Shown: positions 1-11,210 of the stretch, in pieces
How positions within the stretch are numbered: position 1 is the first letter of the stretch
Layout of the letters: the number at the start of each line of letters is the position of its first letter
From: Symbiodinium natans
Lineage: Eukaryota > Sar > Dinophyceae > Suessiales > Symbiodiniaceae
DNA length: 42,500 bases
Reading direction: 5' to 3'
NCBI GenBank assembly: GCA_905221605.1
Contig: CAJNDS010002201.1
Span: 487,522-530,021, forward strand
Notes under the pieces: generated by a model
The model's database searches: none
Told to the model about the DNA's origin: nothing
Seen by the model: only the letters and a program-made list of their open reading frames with translations
Program-made: the position numbers and the translations under genes

Positions 1-1060
1 AGGCATTTGCAAGGGGTTTGGGGAAGATCTGCTGATTTAGGGCGTGGTGGTTTTAATGCTTGAGGGGTTTCGGGGTGTTTGGGGTTGGCGGCTTGGGGTT
101 TGAAGGTTTGGGATTTTCGTACTGCACATGTCTTTGGCTGACCAATATCTGTAGTTGCCAGTTGAGAACCTTAGGTAAATTATCCTATACTAGTTATTTG
201 AGTTGGAGGCAGGTCCGAACATGCTTGTTTGAAACTAGGGGTTTTTCATAGTCATAGAGGCTGCCAAATGCGTTGATGACCATGCGTTGGTTTGGGACAG
301 TTAGGGGTTGGCAATCGTCAAACCCTGTTCAGGCGATGCTTCCCTGTGTTCAATGGAATGGGGCCAGAACTTGGTGGCCATGCGCAAGTGCACGGATGCG
401 GAGAGGCTGGACATCCGTGCTTGCGAGTACTGAACAGTGCTGTTAGTGTCGGCCATTGGCGCCCGACAGCAAGCTTCCATTGCAATTCGCGTGTAGAAGC
501 TGCCACAACGGAGGAAAGCTCGCCCTGCGGCACCGGAAGCGAAGACTGTTGAGGGTCTTCAGAGGCCTGCCGTGCAAGACCCTGAATTGGCAAATTTGCA
601 GTTTTTCTAATGAATCCCACCAATTGTCCCGTCCACAGCCCCCTCAAACTACCACTCAGCGCTGTGTTGCTTGTTGTACTGGTGGTGTTAGATTCTGTTG
701 AATGCATCGGGGCGAAGCTTGGTTCCTAGATTTGACCCAGCAGTGATGCACAGGTGGCATTGTGCAACGCGCGCTTTAGTTGTGTTGTGGCGTCGTGCGT
801 GTTTACTGTTTAGAGTCTGGTGGGCATGACGTACGTCTTAGAGATTTCTGGGGACTCTGGAATCCAAATTTGGAATCCCGCTGAAAGTTGCTGAAGGCCG
901 AACTGTTTCTTGGGTTTTAGATACCGATTCGAAACGGCCCAAGCGGTTCAATTTTGAATTGGGGGTTTGGTGGATCGTGGATCTTGGATCCCGACCAAGC
1001 TGCTTCAAGCGATTCAAATTTGAATCGGGGGCTTGGGCCGGATCCAAGATCCTTGTCTTG
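1..1060. other. No supported gene; short direct repeat near 940-1040
   Basis: I see no credible gene here. Short open frames on both strands have no recognisable domain. A diverged direct repeat of about 35-40 bp is visible: roughly 938-972 and 1003-1038 share the pattern CAAGCGRTTCAAWTTTGAAT followed by a GGGGGYTTGG tail. This looks like local duplication in non-coding DNA. Confidence 0.5.
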
Positions 1061-1099
1061 AGGGTTAGGGTGTCGGGCTTAGGGACCCAAAGCCTTCAA

Positions 1100-1330
1100 G
1101 CCCCAAGCCCAAACCCTAAAATCCCTAAAAACCTTGAACCTGAAAACCCTATAAGCCCTAAATCCCCAAGCCCTGAACCAGAGGTCTTAACCGAGGAGGG
1201 TACCTTAGTTCATGGCCCTAAGCCCTACAGCCTAAAGCCCTCAAAACCCTGAAGCCTAAAGTCTAATACCCTAAGCCCTGAAAAGCTAAGCCTCAAAACC
1301 CTAATCGCCCTAAGCCCCAAACCCTAAAAC
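1100..1330. repeat. Degenerate interstitial telomere-like array (CCCTAA type)
   Basis: The stretch is made of imperfect CCCTAAA, CCCTAAG and CCCAAAC heptamers on the plus strand. The heptamer is the plant and dinoflagellate telomere unit. The array is strongly decayed, with insertions between units, so it is an old interstitial block and not an active chromosome end. Confidence 0.7.
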
Positions 1331-1340
1331 CAACCTACAG

Positions 1341-1393
1341 CCACACCACCGGGAGGAGGGGGTCCCCTCCCCTCCTCCCCCGTGTGGTGTGGT
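1341..1393. repeat. Long hairpin between opposite telomere-like arrays
   Basis: The left arm starts CACACCACCGGGAGGAGGGG and the right arm ends CCCCTCCTCCCCCGTGTGGTGTG-like. The arms pair over about 20 bp with few mismatches around a short loop. CCCTAA-type repeats lie to the left and TTTAGGG-type repeats to the right, so the hairpin sits on an inversion axis. Confidence 0.65.
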
Positions 1394-1404
1394 CGTGGTT
1401 TGGT

Positions 1405-1545
1405 TTGGCTTAGGGTTTCAGGGTTTTGGGGCGTAGGGTTTCCCCCCTCCCCCCCTCATCCTTCGTGGTTCATGGTGGTTTTGGGGTTTAGGGTTTCCTC
1501 TTTCTTTCGTTGTGGTTCATGGTCCGTGGGGGTTGAGGGTTAGGC
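1405..1545. repeat. Degenerate TTTAGGG-type telomere-like array
   Basis: TTAGGGTTTC, GTAGGGTTTC and TTTAGGGTTTCC units alternate with TGGTTCATGGT words. The orientation is opposite to the array at 1100-1330, giving a fold-back arrangement with the hairpin between them. No gene is seen. Confidence 0.6.
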
Positions 1546-1602
1546 TGTATGGTTTGCTCTTTTCATGCTGCCGCACGTTGTTCATGGCAGGTTGGAAACA
1601 GC

Positions 1603-2020
1603 GTATATAGGGTGTATAGGTATATAGATTATATAGAGTATATAGAGTATATAGAGTTTTTTTATAGAGTATATAGAGTATATAGAGTATATAGAGTATA
1701 TAGAGTATATAGAGTATATAGAGTATATAGAGTATATAGAGTATATAGGGTTCATAGGGTTTATATTATAGGGTTTATAGGGTTTATAGGGTTTATAGGG
1801 TTTGTAGGGTTTATAAGGTTTGTAGGGTTTATAGGGTTTATAGGGTTTGTAGGGTTTATAGGGTTTATAGGGGTTATAGGGGTTATAGGGGTTATAGGGT
1901 TTATAGGGTTTATAGGGTTTATAGGGCTTGTAGGGTTCACAGGGTTTATGCGGTTTATAAGGTTTATAGGGTTTATAGGGGGTACGAAGAGTATGAGGGT
2001 ATATAGGGTATTTAGGGTAC
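1603..2020. repeat. 9-bp satellite, TATAGAGTA grading into TATAGGGTT
   Basis: About 46 tandem 9-bp units. The left part is TATAGAGTA repeated; from about 1745 it changes to TATAGGGTT with point variants (TATAGGGGT, TGTAGGGTT). The right-hand unit is the TTTAGGG heptamer with two extra bases, so it may derive from telomeric sequence. Because 9 is a multiple of 3, both strands stay open for more than 150 codons (YRV and YKP repeats); these frames are artefacts. Confidence 0.9.
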
Positions 2021-2740
2021 ACAGTGAACATGAGACATATTGTGTGTGTCAATTATGAATATTTGTTCTCATCAATGATGGAGATTCAATTGTTCAAATG
2101 ATTCGAACATCAGAAATATTGAAGCTATTGAGAGGATCTACTTCATCAAGCAGTAAGCAATGTCAAAATGTTCACATTATGCATGTTAGAGTTTTTTAAG
2201 TTGTTCAAATTATCTGATTTATCCGAAGTTTTCAAATATTTTTCATTAGTGAAATATGTTTATTCGAATTGACATGACCTAGCTTCTTAAGCAGTCTAAG
2301 TTGTCAACCGTTAGGAATACAAGTTGTCCAATGTGTCTAGATGATTTGAAAGACTGGGTTTTTTTTGAGAATTACCTGAAATGTTTGACACTTTTGACTA
2401 TTCAGATTGCTTGTCTGCAAAGTAGAAACTGTTTGAGTTGTTACACTTGTCCAGATGTTGTCACTTATCTTGTAATTTTCAAGCTGTTCAATATATGTTT
2501 TGAATGGCGTAACTTATGCAAATTCTTGAATGACTCAAATTAGCCAAATATTTCAAGAATGCAAACTGTGTGATTTTAGACTGCTTGCAGTATTTAGGTA
2601 GTTTAAGAAATCAAAGATGGTTAAAACATTTTGTTTGTTTCATTGGTGTTGTTTAGCTCTGGATTCCCTCACGCCATTCCCCCGCTGGAATGTAAACCAC
2701 TCAGGGTGCTTCATGTATTTATCTCCTGTAATGTATTCGG
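2021..2740. other. AT-rich stretch, no supported gene
   Basis: Base composition is clearly more AT-rich than the surroundings. The words TCAAAT, GTTCAAAT and TTGTTC recur irregularly. No frame longer than about 80 codons is open and none has a recognisable domain. Confidence 0.5.
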
Positions 2741-2742
2741 AT

Positions 2743-2818
2743 CCTAAGCCCTAAGCCCTAAGCCCCAAACCCTGAAACCCTAAACCCTAAACCCCTTAAA
2801 CCCTAAAATCTAAAGCCC
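2743..2818. repeat. Interstitial telomere-like array
   Basis: Imperfect CCTAAGC and CCCTAAA units on the plus strand, about ten in total, ending just before a short unique stretch at 2820. Confidence 0.75.
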
Positions 2819-2880
2819 TGGATGAGTAGATTCGCACGCATGACAGTAAAGGTTTACGCTGTAGGGTTTGGGTGCTGCAT

Positions 2881-2918
2881 GTATACATGTGTATATATAT
2901 ATATATACATACATACAA
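2881..2918. repeat. (TA)n/(CATA)n microsatellite
   Basis: A GTATA-type purine-pyrimidine run with about eight TA dinucleotides followed by CATACATACA. It is a simple repeat without further context. Confidence 0.8.
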
Positions 2919-3038
2919 GTTTCAAGGTAGACACAAAGTCATCCATCCTACTCAAGAGGGATTGCTCAGAAGTCACGTGGTCACCCGAAAATTCCAACCG
3001 CCGCGTGTAGATCGAAGCGAATTTGCATTCTCATGCAG

Positions 3039-3118
3039 AACCCAAACCCTAAACCCTAAACCCTAAACCCTAAACCCTAAACCCTAAACCCTAAACCCTA
3101 AACCCTAAATCCTAAACT
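3039..3118. repeat. Near-perfect (CCCTAAA)n array
   Basis: About ten almost perfect CCCTAAA heptamers in tandem, the second cleanest telomere-type run in the window. It lies between unique sequences, so it is interstitial. A high GC stretch begins immediately to its right. Confidence 0.9.
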
Positions 3119-3738
3119 CAAGGCCTAGGCCGCCCTACGTTGGGGGGCGGCGCCCAAGCCCCTCGACCTCGATGGCGCAAGCCGAGCCAGGTCGTTCGCC
3201 CGCCTCCCACAGCTCGGAGGTCGGTAGCACCCACGATGGGCCCGGTACCGGAGCACGCTCTCCTTGGGACCAGTACTGGTCCCTTATTAAGTCATTACCC
3301 TGTCTGTGAGGCCCGACCAGGTGCCCCCAGGGCACCAGCCTAGGGGGTCCCGGACCTTTCGCCGCAGCGTGCCCAGGGACCAGGGCCCGGGGGAGGGGGC
3401 TTGCTCAAAAAGTGCGTTTTCGCCCCCTGCCCTGTGGCCCGCTCCGGCCCCCTGTGGCCCCCTGCCCTGGGCCCACCCAACGGCCGTGCGGGGGTCTGGG
3501 TGTGGGTGTCTGGCGTGTCGGGGGTGTCCGGGCGTCCGGGGGTGTTTGGGGGTGTCCGGGGGCGTCCGGGGAGTCTGACTGTTGTCTGAGTTTAGGCCTC
3601 AACCCTAAAAGGAATAGGTTTGGGAGAAAAGTGTTAGATGCCCTCCACAATCGGGCCAAAGCTGCTCTTCGGCACCTCACGAAGCTTTCGAGCTTGTTTC
3701 GCAACCTAACCTTCACAGCATCTACGCCCTATCACAGC
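3119..3738. other. GC-rich stretch with a small G-rich minisatellite, no gene
   Basis: Very GC-rich. Between about 3490 and 3575 a GGGTGTCCGGGGGCGTCC-like unit of about 9-18 bp is repeated imperfectly and yields open frames on both strands by composition. No domain can be recognised. Confidence 0.5.
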
Positions 3739-3739
3739 A

Positions 3740-3805
3740 AACCCTAAACCCTAAACCCTAAACCCTACACCCTACACCCCACACCCTAAACCCTAAACCC
3801 CAAGC
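3740..3805. repeat. Interstitial telomere-like array
   Basis: CCCTAAA heptamers with CCCTACA and CCCCACA variants, about nine units on the plus strand. Confidence 0.8.
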
Positions 3806-6800
3806 CCAAGCACCTCAAGCTCCGACCCCCTACGGTGGAGAGGTGGCTGGAGGAGGCCAAGGCAAGCAACCCCGAAGAGGTCCTGGTCTTGTGCTGTGGG
3901 GGTGGGTCTGGGAGGCAAGGGTTCAGGGTTTGGGGCTTAAGGTTGGGGTTTCAGGATGTTGGGTTTTAGGTTTCGGGTTTTTGTCTGACAGGGTTTAGGG
4001 TCCAGGTGTGTTGTAATTTGCAAAAAGCATGAAAGTGGCGATGCCAAGAACGACGATGCCAAGAACAAGTCACATGCAGAGTTGAGCGAAGTTTGCAAGT
4101 AATGAGAATGGTTTGGCAACGGCGGCGGCAACTTTGGGTGGATCTGGGAACTGGGATTTTTATGTGTAGGTGTCATGACATGGCGCAGTCTCAGCTGAGC
4201 CGGCGATCCTGGGTTGTCTCATTTGACATGCGAGGGTAACTATTTGGTTGCAGGTCGCTTTGCCACCATCCGCCCCATCCAGCCCCGAGCCGTCCTGCGT
4301 GTCGAAGCTCGAGGCCTGCGCTCAATCTCACCGGCCTTCACGCTTCCCAGGGCTCAGGGTTCAACATTTTTGTTCATGGTTTCAATGCCGGGTTGAGGGT
4401 TTTTGGGTTTTGTGGCTTGGCGAAAGTTTCACTATCAGAGTGCGCCAAACATCCATCAGCCACTATCATCCTTGTCCTGGGTGTCACAATTTCCAAATCG
4501 TGTTTTCAAAGGCCTTTGTTATCATGCATAAATGCCTTTCCTGTCTCAAGATGTTGAGACCGGAGTATCTCAAAAGCAATGCTCTGCTTGACTTGCCAGT
4601 GCAGGGGGCATGTAGCATGGGATCCCGCGTGGAGTTGATGTGTTTAGAGAGGACCATTTGCATTTTCCCACCTCAGGGGTTCAGGTTTCAATACTATAAG
4701 TCTTTCTGTGTTGCTGGGTCTTGCTTTCTGGTGGTCCTATGCGGGTATGCTATGGGGTCTTAAAGAGCCCTTTGGTCTGATCGATTTCTTTCCTAAGGCT
4801 TGCGCCCCTTGGTTGGGTTGGACTGGGCCAGGGTCCTCTGGTCTCTTGGTCCTTTTTTTAACTGAGAATGCCAAGGTAGTTTGGCGCGCGACCGTTTGAC
4901 TGTCTGATCAATTCGCGCCCTATCTGTGCTAGTTAATTGCTAATTTTTGCGCTTCACGACCCGCCTCGGCCGGAAGCTGACCCCGATAGGCCCTCCAGGC
5001 CTCAAAGAAGCCTCCCAAACCCTGCGAACCCTCGACGCGGCCCTTGCCAAGACAAAAACCTTACCACAGCGCAAAAGGGTCGGGGGTGGGTGGGTGGGGT
5101 GGCGGGGTGTGGGGGGTAGTGGGGGTGGGGGGTATTGCAGAGGGGATTAGAGTACTGCCCGAGGCCCCGGCAATTTTTGAGGTATGAAATTAGAGTAGTG
5201 CACGGTGAGAATATTGAACTGGCCATCGCTAATTCAAAGATGGCCATGTCCAAACAGATGGTTTTTTCGAACTCATGTGGTTTTTGCGAAAGGCACCAAA
5301 TGAATGTTCGTCTTATTTTTCAGTTATCGACGAGGTTGTTGCAACAGTCGTTTGTCAGCCAGCCGTACGCAAAGTCATTTGTGTTCATCGCTTGCGGAGA
5401 ACTGGTCTGGCGCCACTTCATGCACCGCTCGTTTCAGTCTTACCACGACTATCTCGGCCATTGCGTGTAGTTTTATGTCATATGGCCACCCCATGGTATC
5501 CCCCCGCCACGCCGCCACCCCCCCCCCCCTTCGTGGCATGATGGTGGGTACGCAGGGTTTAAAATTTATGGTTTCGTGAGGCTTAATGAACGTTTTAGGG
5601 CACAGGTTTCAGCTTGGAGGATTTCGTCGGCATTTTGGAACGCGAAAAAGATAGATACGAGGCTCCAAAAGTGACCACAGTTACGAGGAGACGCCCAGGG
5701 CCCTTTCGGAATGCCAGGAGTGATGACAGTTACGAAGATGGCTCACCGGCATCATGGGTCGGTGGGGGGGGGGGGGGGTTGAGGTCCGGGAGCTCCCGGC
5801 TCAAACGGGGGGCGCAACCATACAAAAGGCATGTCGTTGTGGTACTCCCAGCTTGTCCACGATGCGTTTCGATGTGCAGTCATGTGCGGGAGACCCTAAG
5901 CCCAGTGCAGTCGCAGTCCGGTGACCAGGATAGCTCTTTTGCAGCCGCGCTGCGGAAGCTCGGCTCGCCGCAGTGGCCACTCGTTCACGTGGGTTTATGG
6001 GGAGAGAAACCTTGTATGCTCGACCTACATCTTTTCATTTTTCTCAATTCCCAACGGCCGAAGGGTTTCTGTCTCTAGAGAAAGGGTGCAACGTCGAGAA
6101 GCAGGAGGCTGCCACGTTCACACGACGCAGCTCTTCCAACAACTCTTGTGAACTTGGGAGGACCCACACATGTAGACACGAAGCAAACTGAATCCCATGC
6201 CCAACCGTGGTTCTGCGGGTTCTGGCTGCGACGCAGATGAGGCGTTTCCAAGTCTTGCCAGCAATTTTCCTATATTGTTGCCGGTTTACTCCAACGCAGA
6301 AAGTCCGGCCGGTCCGGCCCTCTATTTTTCGAGAGCTTGGGACTCAGGTAGGAGGTCCCAACCCTTTCCTGAAGCAAAAGAGCACCTTAAGAAGGGTTGT
6401 GGCGCAATTTCATGCGTGTCAAGCTTCGGGTGACGGGCCAGCCGTATTTGGGGGTGTGCGTTTAGCTCAGGATTTCCAAAGTAATTATAGTCCTGATGTA
6501 CAAAACATTTTGAAACTGGCAAACTCGCTATTTTGCCTATATTTTGTCGGCTAGAGGGTGACAGATCCTGCACATGAGGTCCCGACATCTCTATGAGATC
6601 GACTACGCAAGATGGCTCGCAGACTTCCGCGCCCCTGCTTGAAAAGAACACCCCTGCTTATGAGCAAACGTTGAGGATTACGTGTGCTTCCGAGTATGGG
6701 CTGTTGAGGAGCATAGAGCACCAAGTAAGCTTCGATGCTGCCACACGGAATACCCCAGGACTCGTAACCCAAGAAACCGTTTCCTCATGGTGTTTGATGA

Positions 6801-6948
6801 GGCGTGTTTGAGCGCCCACAAGCGAATTCTGTGCAGCCGTGATCTGCATCCCGACTCTGCTCAGGAGCCCTTCCCAATGTGAAGGTGGCTGAGCTCGGCT
6901 CCCAAGCAGGACTTTCCGCAAGGCCAGAACTTTAGGGTCTGAGAAATT
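3806..6948. other. 3.1 kb without a supported gene
   Basis: I found no domain or convincing start-to-stop gene on either strand. Features seen are scattered single telomere-like words (3920-4010), a G-rich run at about 5083-5140, a C run at about 5518-5530 and a poly(G) run at about 5762-5778. Open frames up to about 170 codons exist but carry no motif and look random. Confidence 0.45.
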
Positions 6949-7044
6949 CCTGGTCCTTAGTAGGGAATGGGTAGGGCCCTATATACCCTTTAAGGGATGA
7001 TATAGGGTCCTCATTCCCTCATGCCCTACTAAGCACCAGCCAGG
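6949..7044. repeat. Long imperfect inverted repeat (fold-back)
   Basis: The left arm (from 6949, CCTGG then CTTAGTAGGG, then AGGGCCCTATAT) pairs with the right arm (ATATAGGGTCCT, then CCCTACTAAG, then CCAGG ending at 7044). The centre is CCCTTTAAGGG near 6986-6996. The whole 96 bp can fold into one long interrupted hairpin. It resembles a small fold-back or MITE-type element; no target duplication was identified. Confidence 0.7.
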
Positions 7045-8329
7045 AGAGGGTGTTTTGGAGTTTGGAGTTCCCGGTTCTAAGGCCGGGGAGCTCCTGCATT
7101 GCATCTTTACACCCAACCCATCCGAACTTTCTGCCTCTGCACCCAACTTCGCCAGTATGTCTTTCTATGTGTATACACGTGAATGCATGCTACGTATTAA
7201 GCCACTTCGAATGCAGCAGACTGGTCAGATTAGCCAAAGGCATGATTCAAATGCATCCTGTCCGTGATTCAGCTCGTAGAAAAGGCTTGGATGCACATTT
7301 CAAGATGTCGCGAAACCCCCTTTCCAGCATCGAACCTTGAATTCGGAGAACATAAAACATGTACTCTGACCGCCTTGGCTAGAGGGGATTAAGAGCAGTT
7401 GCTGGGACACTCGTGTCGCGCCTCATCCCGCCCACTTGCCTTCGTCGACTTGTGTCATTCAGGCAAATGTCCTCTGCCTGTCTAAAACGATAGCAGGTTT
7501 TGCCTTTCGAAAGATTGGATGTATGGGTCTGCCTCTGAGGTGACAGGCTTCCAAAAAGAGCCTTCACATGAAGGATACCGTTTGCAGGGAAGGGGGTCTC
7601 AGGAGGATTCGTTGCGAGAAGTTGCCTTATTGCTAGCTGATGCTCGCATCTCTTACCGTGTATCACCAAAAAGTTGAAGTTTCAGCCAAAGAACTTGACC
7701 ACGTTTCAACAGGCAAACAGGGGGACTTGCAAAAGAGGTGTCGGCATCAGACTGTGCAGCTCTACTCAACCTTTCTCTCCTTCTCTCTCCCTTACTAGTA
7801 TATTGATCCCCGGCCACAGTACCCAAACCCCCAAATCCCAGATGCTAAGGTTTGAAACCCACCTCACTCCTGAAAATCTCGATCCTCTGGACTTCGCGTG
7901 AAGGCTCTGGGAATCCTACTTTCGATCGGCCGAGATCCTTTGCGCCACCCGGCGAAGCTCGCGTAGGGCTCCCGGGTTCTGGGCTGTTGGGATTTTAGTC
8001 GCTGAAGGGCCTGTCGCTCAAAGGTCTGGGGATTGTGGGTCCTCAAGTTTCTTAATGCTGAGCGGCGTCAGCTGCGAGGCTTAAACTTACCCTAAACCCT
8101 AAACCCGAAACCCTAAAGTCCTGCTGAGGGCTCGCTACCAACACTTGAGAGCCCGAAGCTGTCCGAGCTTCGCGAGCGACCTGAGAGCACTGAACGTGCA
8201 GCCCAGGTAAAGCTGGGGCTGCTGGACGCTCCAGAGCAAGGCAAGGCACACACTGGCCGTCAAGGCTGTCGAAAGGTAAAGACCCGAAACCCAAGACAAT
8301 TGCTGGTGCAACCCTGTCCTTTATTCGGG
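7045..8329. other. No supported gene; one short telomere-like patch
   Basis: No recognisable gene. Three to four CCCTAAA-like units lie at 8091-8120. Short frames on both strands lack motifs. Confidence 0.45.
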
Positions 8330-8755
8330 GGCTTCCCCCGCACCATTTCGGAGCTTTTTTGGGCTTCTTCCAGACCATTGTGCTTCTCCCGGACCATTTC
8401 TGAGCCTTTGTTCGGCTCCCGCCAGACAGGCACTTTCTGAGCTTTTTTGGTGTTCTCCAGACCATTTCTGAGCCTTTTTTGAGCTTTTTGGGTCCCAAAC
8501 CATTTAGCCAGACCATTCCTCCGCCTTTTTTGGGCTTCTTCCCGACAGTTTCTGAGCTTTTTGGGGTCCTCCCAAACCATTTCTGAGCCTTTTTGGGCTT
8601 CTCCCGAACCATTTCTGAGCTTTTTTGTGCTTCTCCCAGACCATTTCTGAGCCGTTCCTGAATTTTTTCGGCTCCCGCCAGACCATTCCTGAGCCTTTTT
8701 GGGCTTCTCCCAGAGCTCCTCGCGGACCATTCCCTGAGCCTTTTTGACCTTTCAC
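8330..8755. repeat. 39-bp minisatellite read as 13-residue repeats on the minus strand
   Basis: Imperfect tandem units of about 39 bp, plus-strand consensus near CCATTTCTGAGCCTTTTTGGGCTTCTCCCAGA. On the minus strand they translate as a 13-residue basic repeat of the type KKAQKWFGRSPKK, inside an open frame of about 300 codons (8052-8954). Units differ by small indels, so adjacent frames give similar repeats. I cannot tell whether any frame is expressed; nothing outside the repeat supports a protein. Confidence 0.7.
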
Positions 8756-8989
8756 AAGGAAGCCCCAAATGGCGGGGACCCCGCGATTGTCCTGACACCT
8801 CTCGTTTCTGGGTTTTTTGGGTCGGAACCCCTAGCAGGGCCTCACAAAAGCTTCTGGTAGCCTCCAGAAGCCATGAAACCTGCGCTTGCCAGGAGCTTTG
8901 CATCCTCCAAAAGCCTCGAAAGCTTCGCTTCATCCAAAAGCTTCCAAAGCCCAAATTCTAATGAAGGGCCACCCCCAAGACCTTTTCAT

Positions 8990-9275
8990 AGCCTACTTTT
9001 CGTCAAGGGAAAGTCGTATCGGGACGCTGGCCCGGTCGAGGGGCAGCGCTACCCCTTCGGTAACCCAAAAGGCTTGGTGTCGATGGTTTCCGTGCTTGCA
9101 AATGAGGATCGCAGACGAGGGATGCCAAAGGCGCTCAAATAAGCACGTCGGGACGCTGGCCCGTGCCCCTGCGGTCACCCAAGCCAATCTGTGAGACACA
9201 TGCCAGACGCCTTCCGTGACGGCAGATGCGGGATGCCAAACGCCTTCAAACAAGCCCGTCCCGATTTTGATGATG
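8990..9275. repeat. Diverged local duplications
   Basis: Words such as TCGGGACGCTGGCCCG and GGGATGCCAAAVGC recur two or three times with intervening drift (about 9018 and 9149; about 9120 and 9231). This suggests a decayed duplication of about 120-130 bp. No gene is supported. Confidence 0.5.
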
Positions 9276-9608
9276 CAGGGCTACCCCCCGTCCTTTCACA
9301 GCCTAGTTTTGGTCAAGGGAAGGCAAAAACATTAGGGCAGCGTCTGCCAGATCTTCGCCTCTTTGTAGCCCTGCCCCCGCGAGGCTCAGATCGGGACGGT
9401 GCCGAAACAGCGTGCGCAGGGGCACAGCATGCCCCCGCTGGAAGAAGCAAAACCAGACTTTAGGAACTAAGCTCTAAAATAAATATGCCGGGTGGCTTGG
9501 GGTGGGCTTACCGCCACGCGATGTTGCGAGCGACTCGGGCAAAGGGGCCGGTTAGACAAAATAAGGTGAGGGAGGCCCCGGAGCCCAGCGAGCAACCCAG
9601 AACGGAAC
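9276..9608. other. No supported gene
   Basis: Unique sequence without a recognisable domain or repeat, leading into the telomere-like array to its right. Confidence 0.4.
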
Positions 9609-9893
9609 ACACCCTAAACCCTAAACCCTAAACCCTAAACCCTAAACCCTAAACCCTAAACCCTAAACCCTAAACCCTGAACCCTAAACCCAAAACCCTA
9701 AACCCTAAACCCAAAACCCTAAACCCTAAACCCTGAACCCTGAACCCTGAACCCTAAACCCTAAACCCTGAACCCTAAACCCTAAACCTTAAACCCGAAA
9801 CCCTAAACCCTAAATAAACCCTGAACCCTGAACCCTTAACCCTAAGCCCTAAACCCTAAGCCCTAAACCCTAAACCCTTAACCCTAAAGTTGA
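9609..9893. repeat. Largest interstitial telomere-like array
   Basis: About 40 CCCTAAA-type heptamers on the plus strand. The first nine or so are perfect; the rest increasingly include CCCTGAA, CCCAAAA, CCCTTAA and CCCTAAG variants. It is flanked by unique DNA on both sides, so it is interstitial. Confidence 0.92.
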
Positions 9894-10890
9894 TGGTGTT
9901 TTGAGGCCAGGGTCTCGACCCTGCGATGTGTGTTTGGATAAAAGGGTTCTCAGGGATCGGCACGAGTTTAGTGTGTTCTCTCCTCGCGGTAACAGCTATA
10001 TGATAGGGTCTTGTGGTAAGCCTTTAATGCTGTCACGTCGAAAGACTAATGGAAGAGCTTCCGGACTGGCTCCTGCAAGTACGTGTGACTACTTGGCTTG
10101 GGTGTTAGTAGGGTGTTGGTGTTGTCATGAAACACAGACACCTCAAGAAACTTGCAGACCGCAGGCTGCTTGAATGTGCTCTCAGCCTGCGCTTTTTTCA
10201 TCGGGGGAAGACAGCTGCAAACATTTAGGTGCGGCCGATCGTGCGTCTGCATTTGTCTTTCGAGCCCCCGAGGCCAAAATGTACTGCGGTTTGGAAGAAG
10301 CCAGCTGTCCGAAGGCATTTAGCCAGGCTCGACAAGTGCGTCTGAGGTTTCTGTTTACTCCGGGCCCCTGCATCTCTTCGGCAAGCCGAAGTGATTTCCA
10401 AACATTTTCAGTTTTTTGTGTCCCAATTCGAAAGAAACAGAAAAATGAACCTGCCAGCCTCGACTGTGAGGAGAAGCCATTGTAAATTGCAGCTGAAAAG
10501 ATGACAGGCAGTGGTCCTCCATTGCTGAGGCAGGTGCAAGCAAATTTTTCAACATTTCCGATATAGCCTGATTTTATTTCAGAAGCATTTTCCGACTTCC
10601 CCTAGGCTGTTGACAGAGCGTAGCTCTGGGATTCACACAGCCGAAAGTATTCCCAGGCCCTCTTGAGCTTAGGATTCAGGCTCTGGAGCCCACCCCGCAG
10701 CTCAGAGCCTTACAGTAAGCTGTAAACCAAAACATGTTCTTTTTTTTTGTTGAGGTTGATCGTGCTGGCAATGCAGATGCTGCTTTCTCACAGCTGAACA
10801 GCCGCAAAGCTGCGGTTTACCGTGGGGACGACAGCAGCAAGGATGGGGGCCGGTGCCGCCCCGCGAGGGAGTTGCAGCGCTTTTCGATGT
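9894..10890. other. No supported gene
   Basis: Several open frames of 60-100 codons occur on both strands but none has a recognisable domain. No repeats stand out. Confidence 0.4.
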
Positions 10891-10959
10891 AGGTGCAGTC
10901 TGGACTTTGGGTCTTTTTGGCGAGGGGTCCGAGGCCGCATAGTAGCTGTGGCAGTGGTA

Positions 10960-11210
10960 GTTGCAGTAGTTCAGATCCAAAAGCTGAAGCCCATGACCTC
11001 AAAGCCATACTTGTGCCCAACGCACAAAGATTTCATTTTCCAGCGCAAGTGCAGTTGCAGGACACGCTGGAACACGTCCGCAGCCAGGGTCCCTGGGATG
11101 TGATCGTAGACGACGGCTCGAGGCAATCGAGCCGCATCGCCAGTCTTTTTGCCTGTCGGCGGCACTTTCGGAGGCTACCTATATACGGTCCCGAGCCCTC
11201 TTACACGCTT
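10960..11210 (+). pseudogene. Possible relic of a SAM-dependent methyltransferase (weak)
   Basis: In the frame running through 10893-11318 the protein has the segment LEHVRSQGPWDVIVDDGSRQ at about 11070-11130. The block D-V-I-V-D-D-G-S followed by a basic residue resembles the FDxIIDDGSH motif of the Methyltransf_24/cephalosporin hydroxylase-like family. In that family a 'GGxYxxED' strand follows about 20 residues later. Here a GGYLYTV segment occurs at the right distance but in a different frame. The upstream SAM-binding glycine loop is not visible. I read it as a broken exon or relic, or a chance match. Confidence 0.3.

Noticed and set aside
1549-2058. Long open frames on both strands (YRV and YKP repeats)
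   Set aside because: They are a by-product of a 9-bp satellite, whose period is a multiple of three.
8052-8954. 300-codon repeat protein on the minus strand
   Set aside because: Most of the frame is the 39-bp minisatellite, with indels that make all frames similar; kept as a repeat, not a gene.
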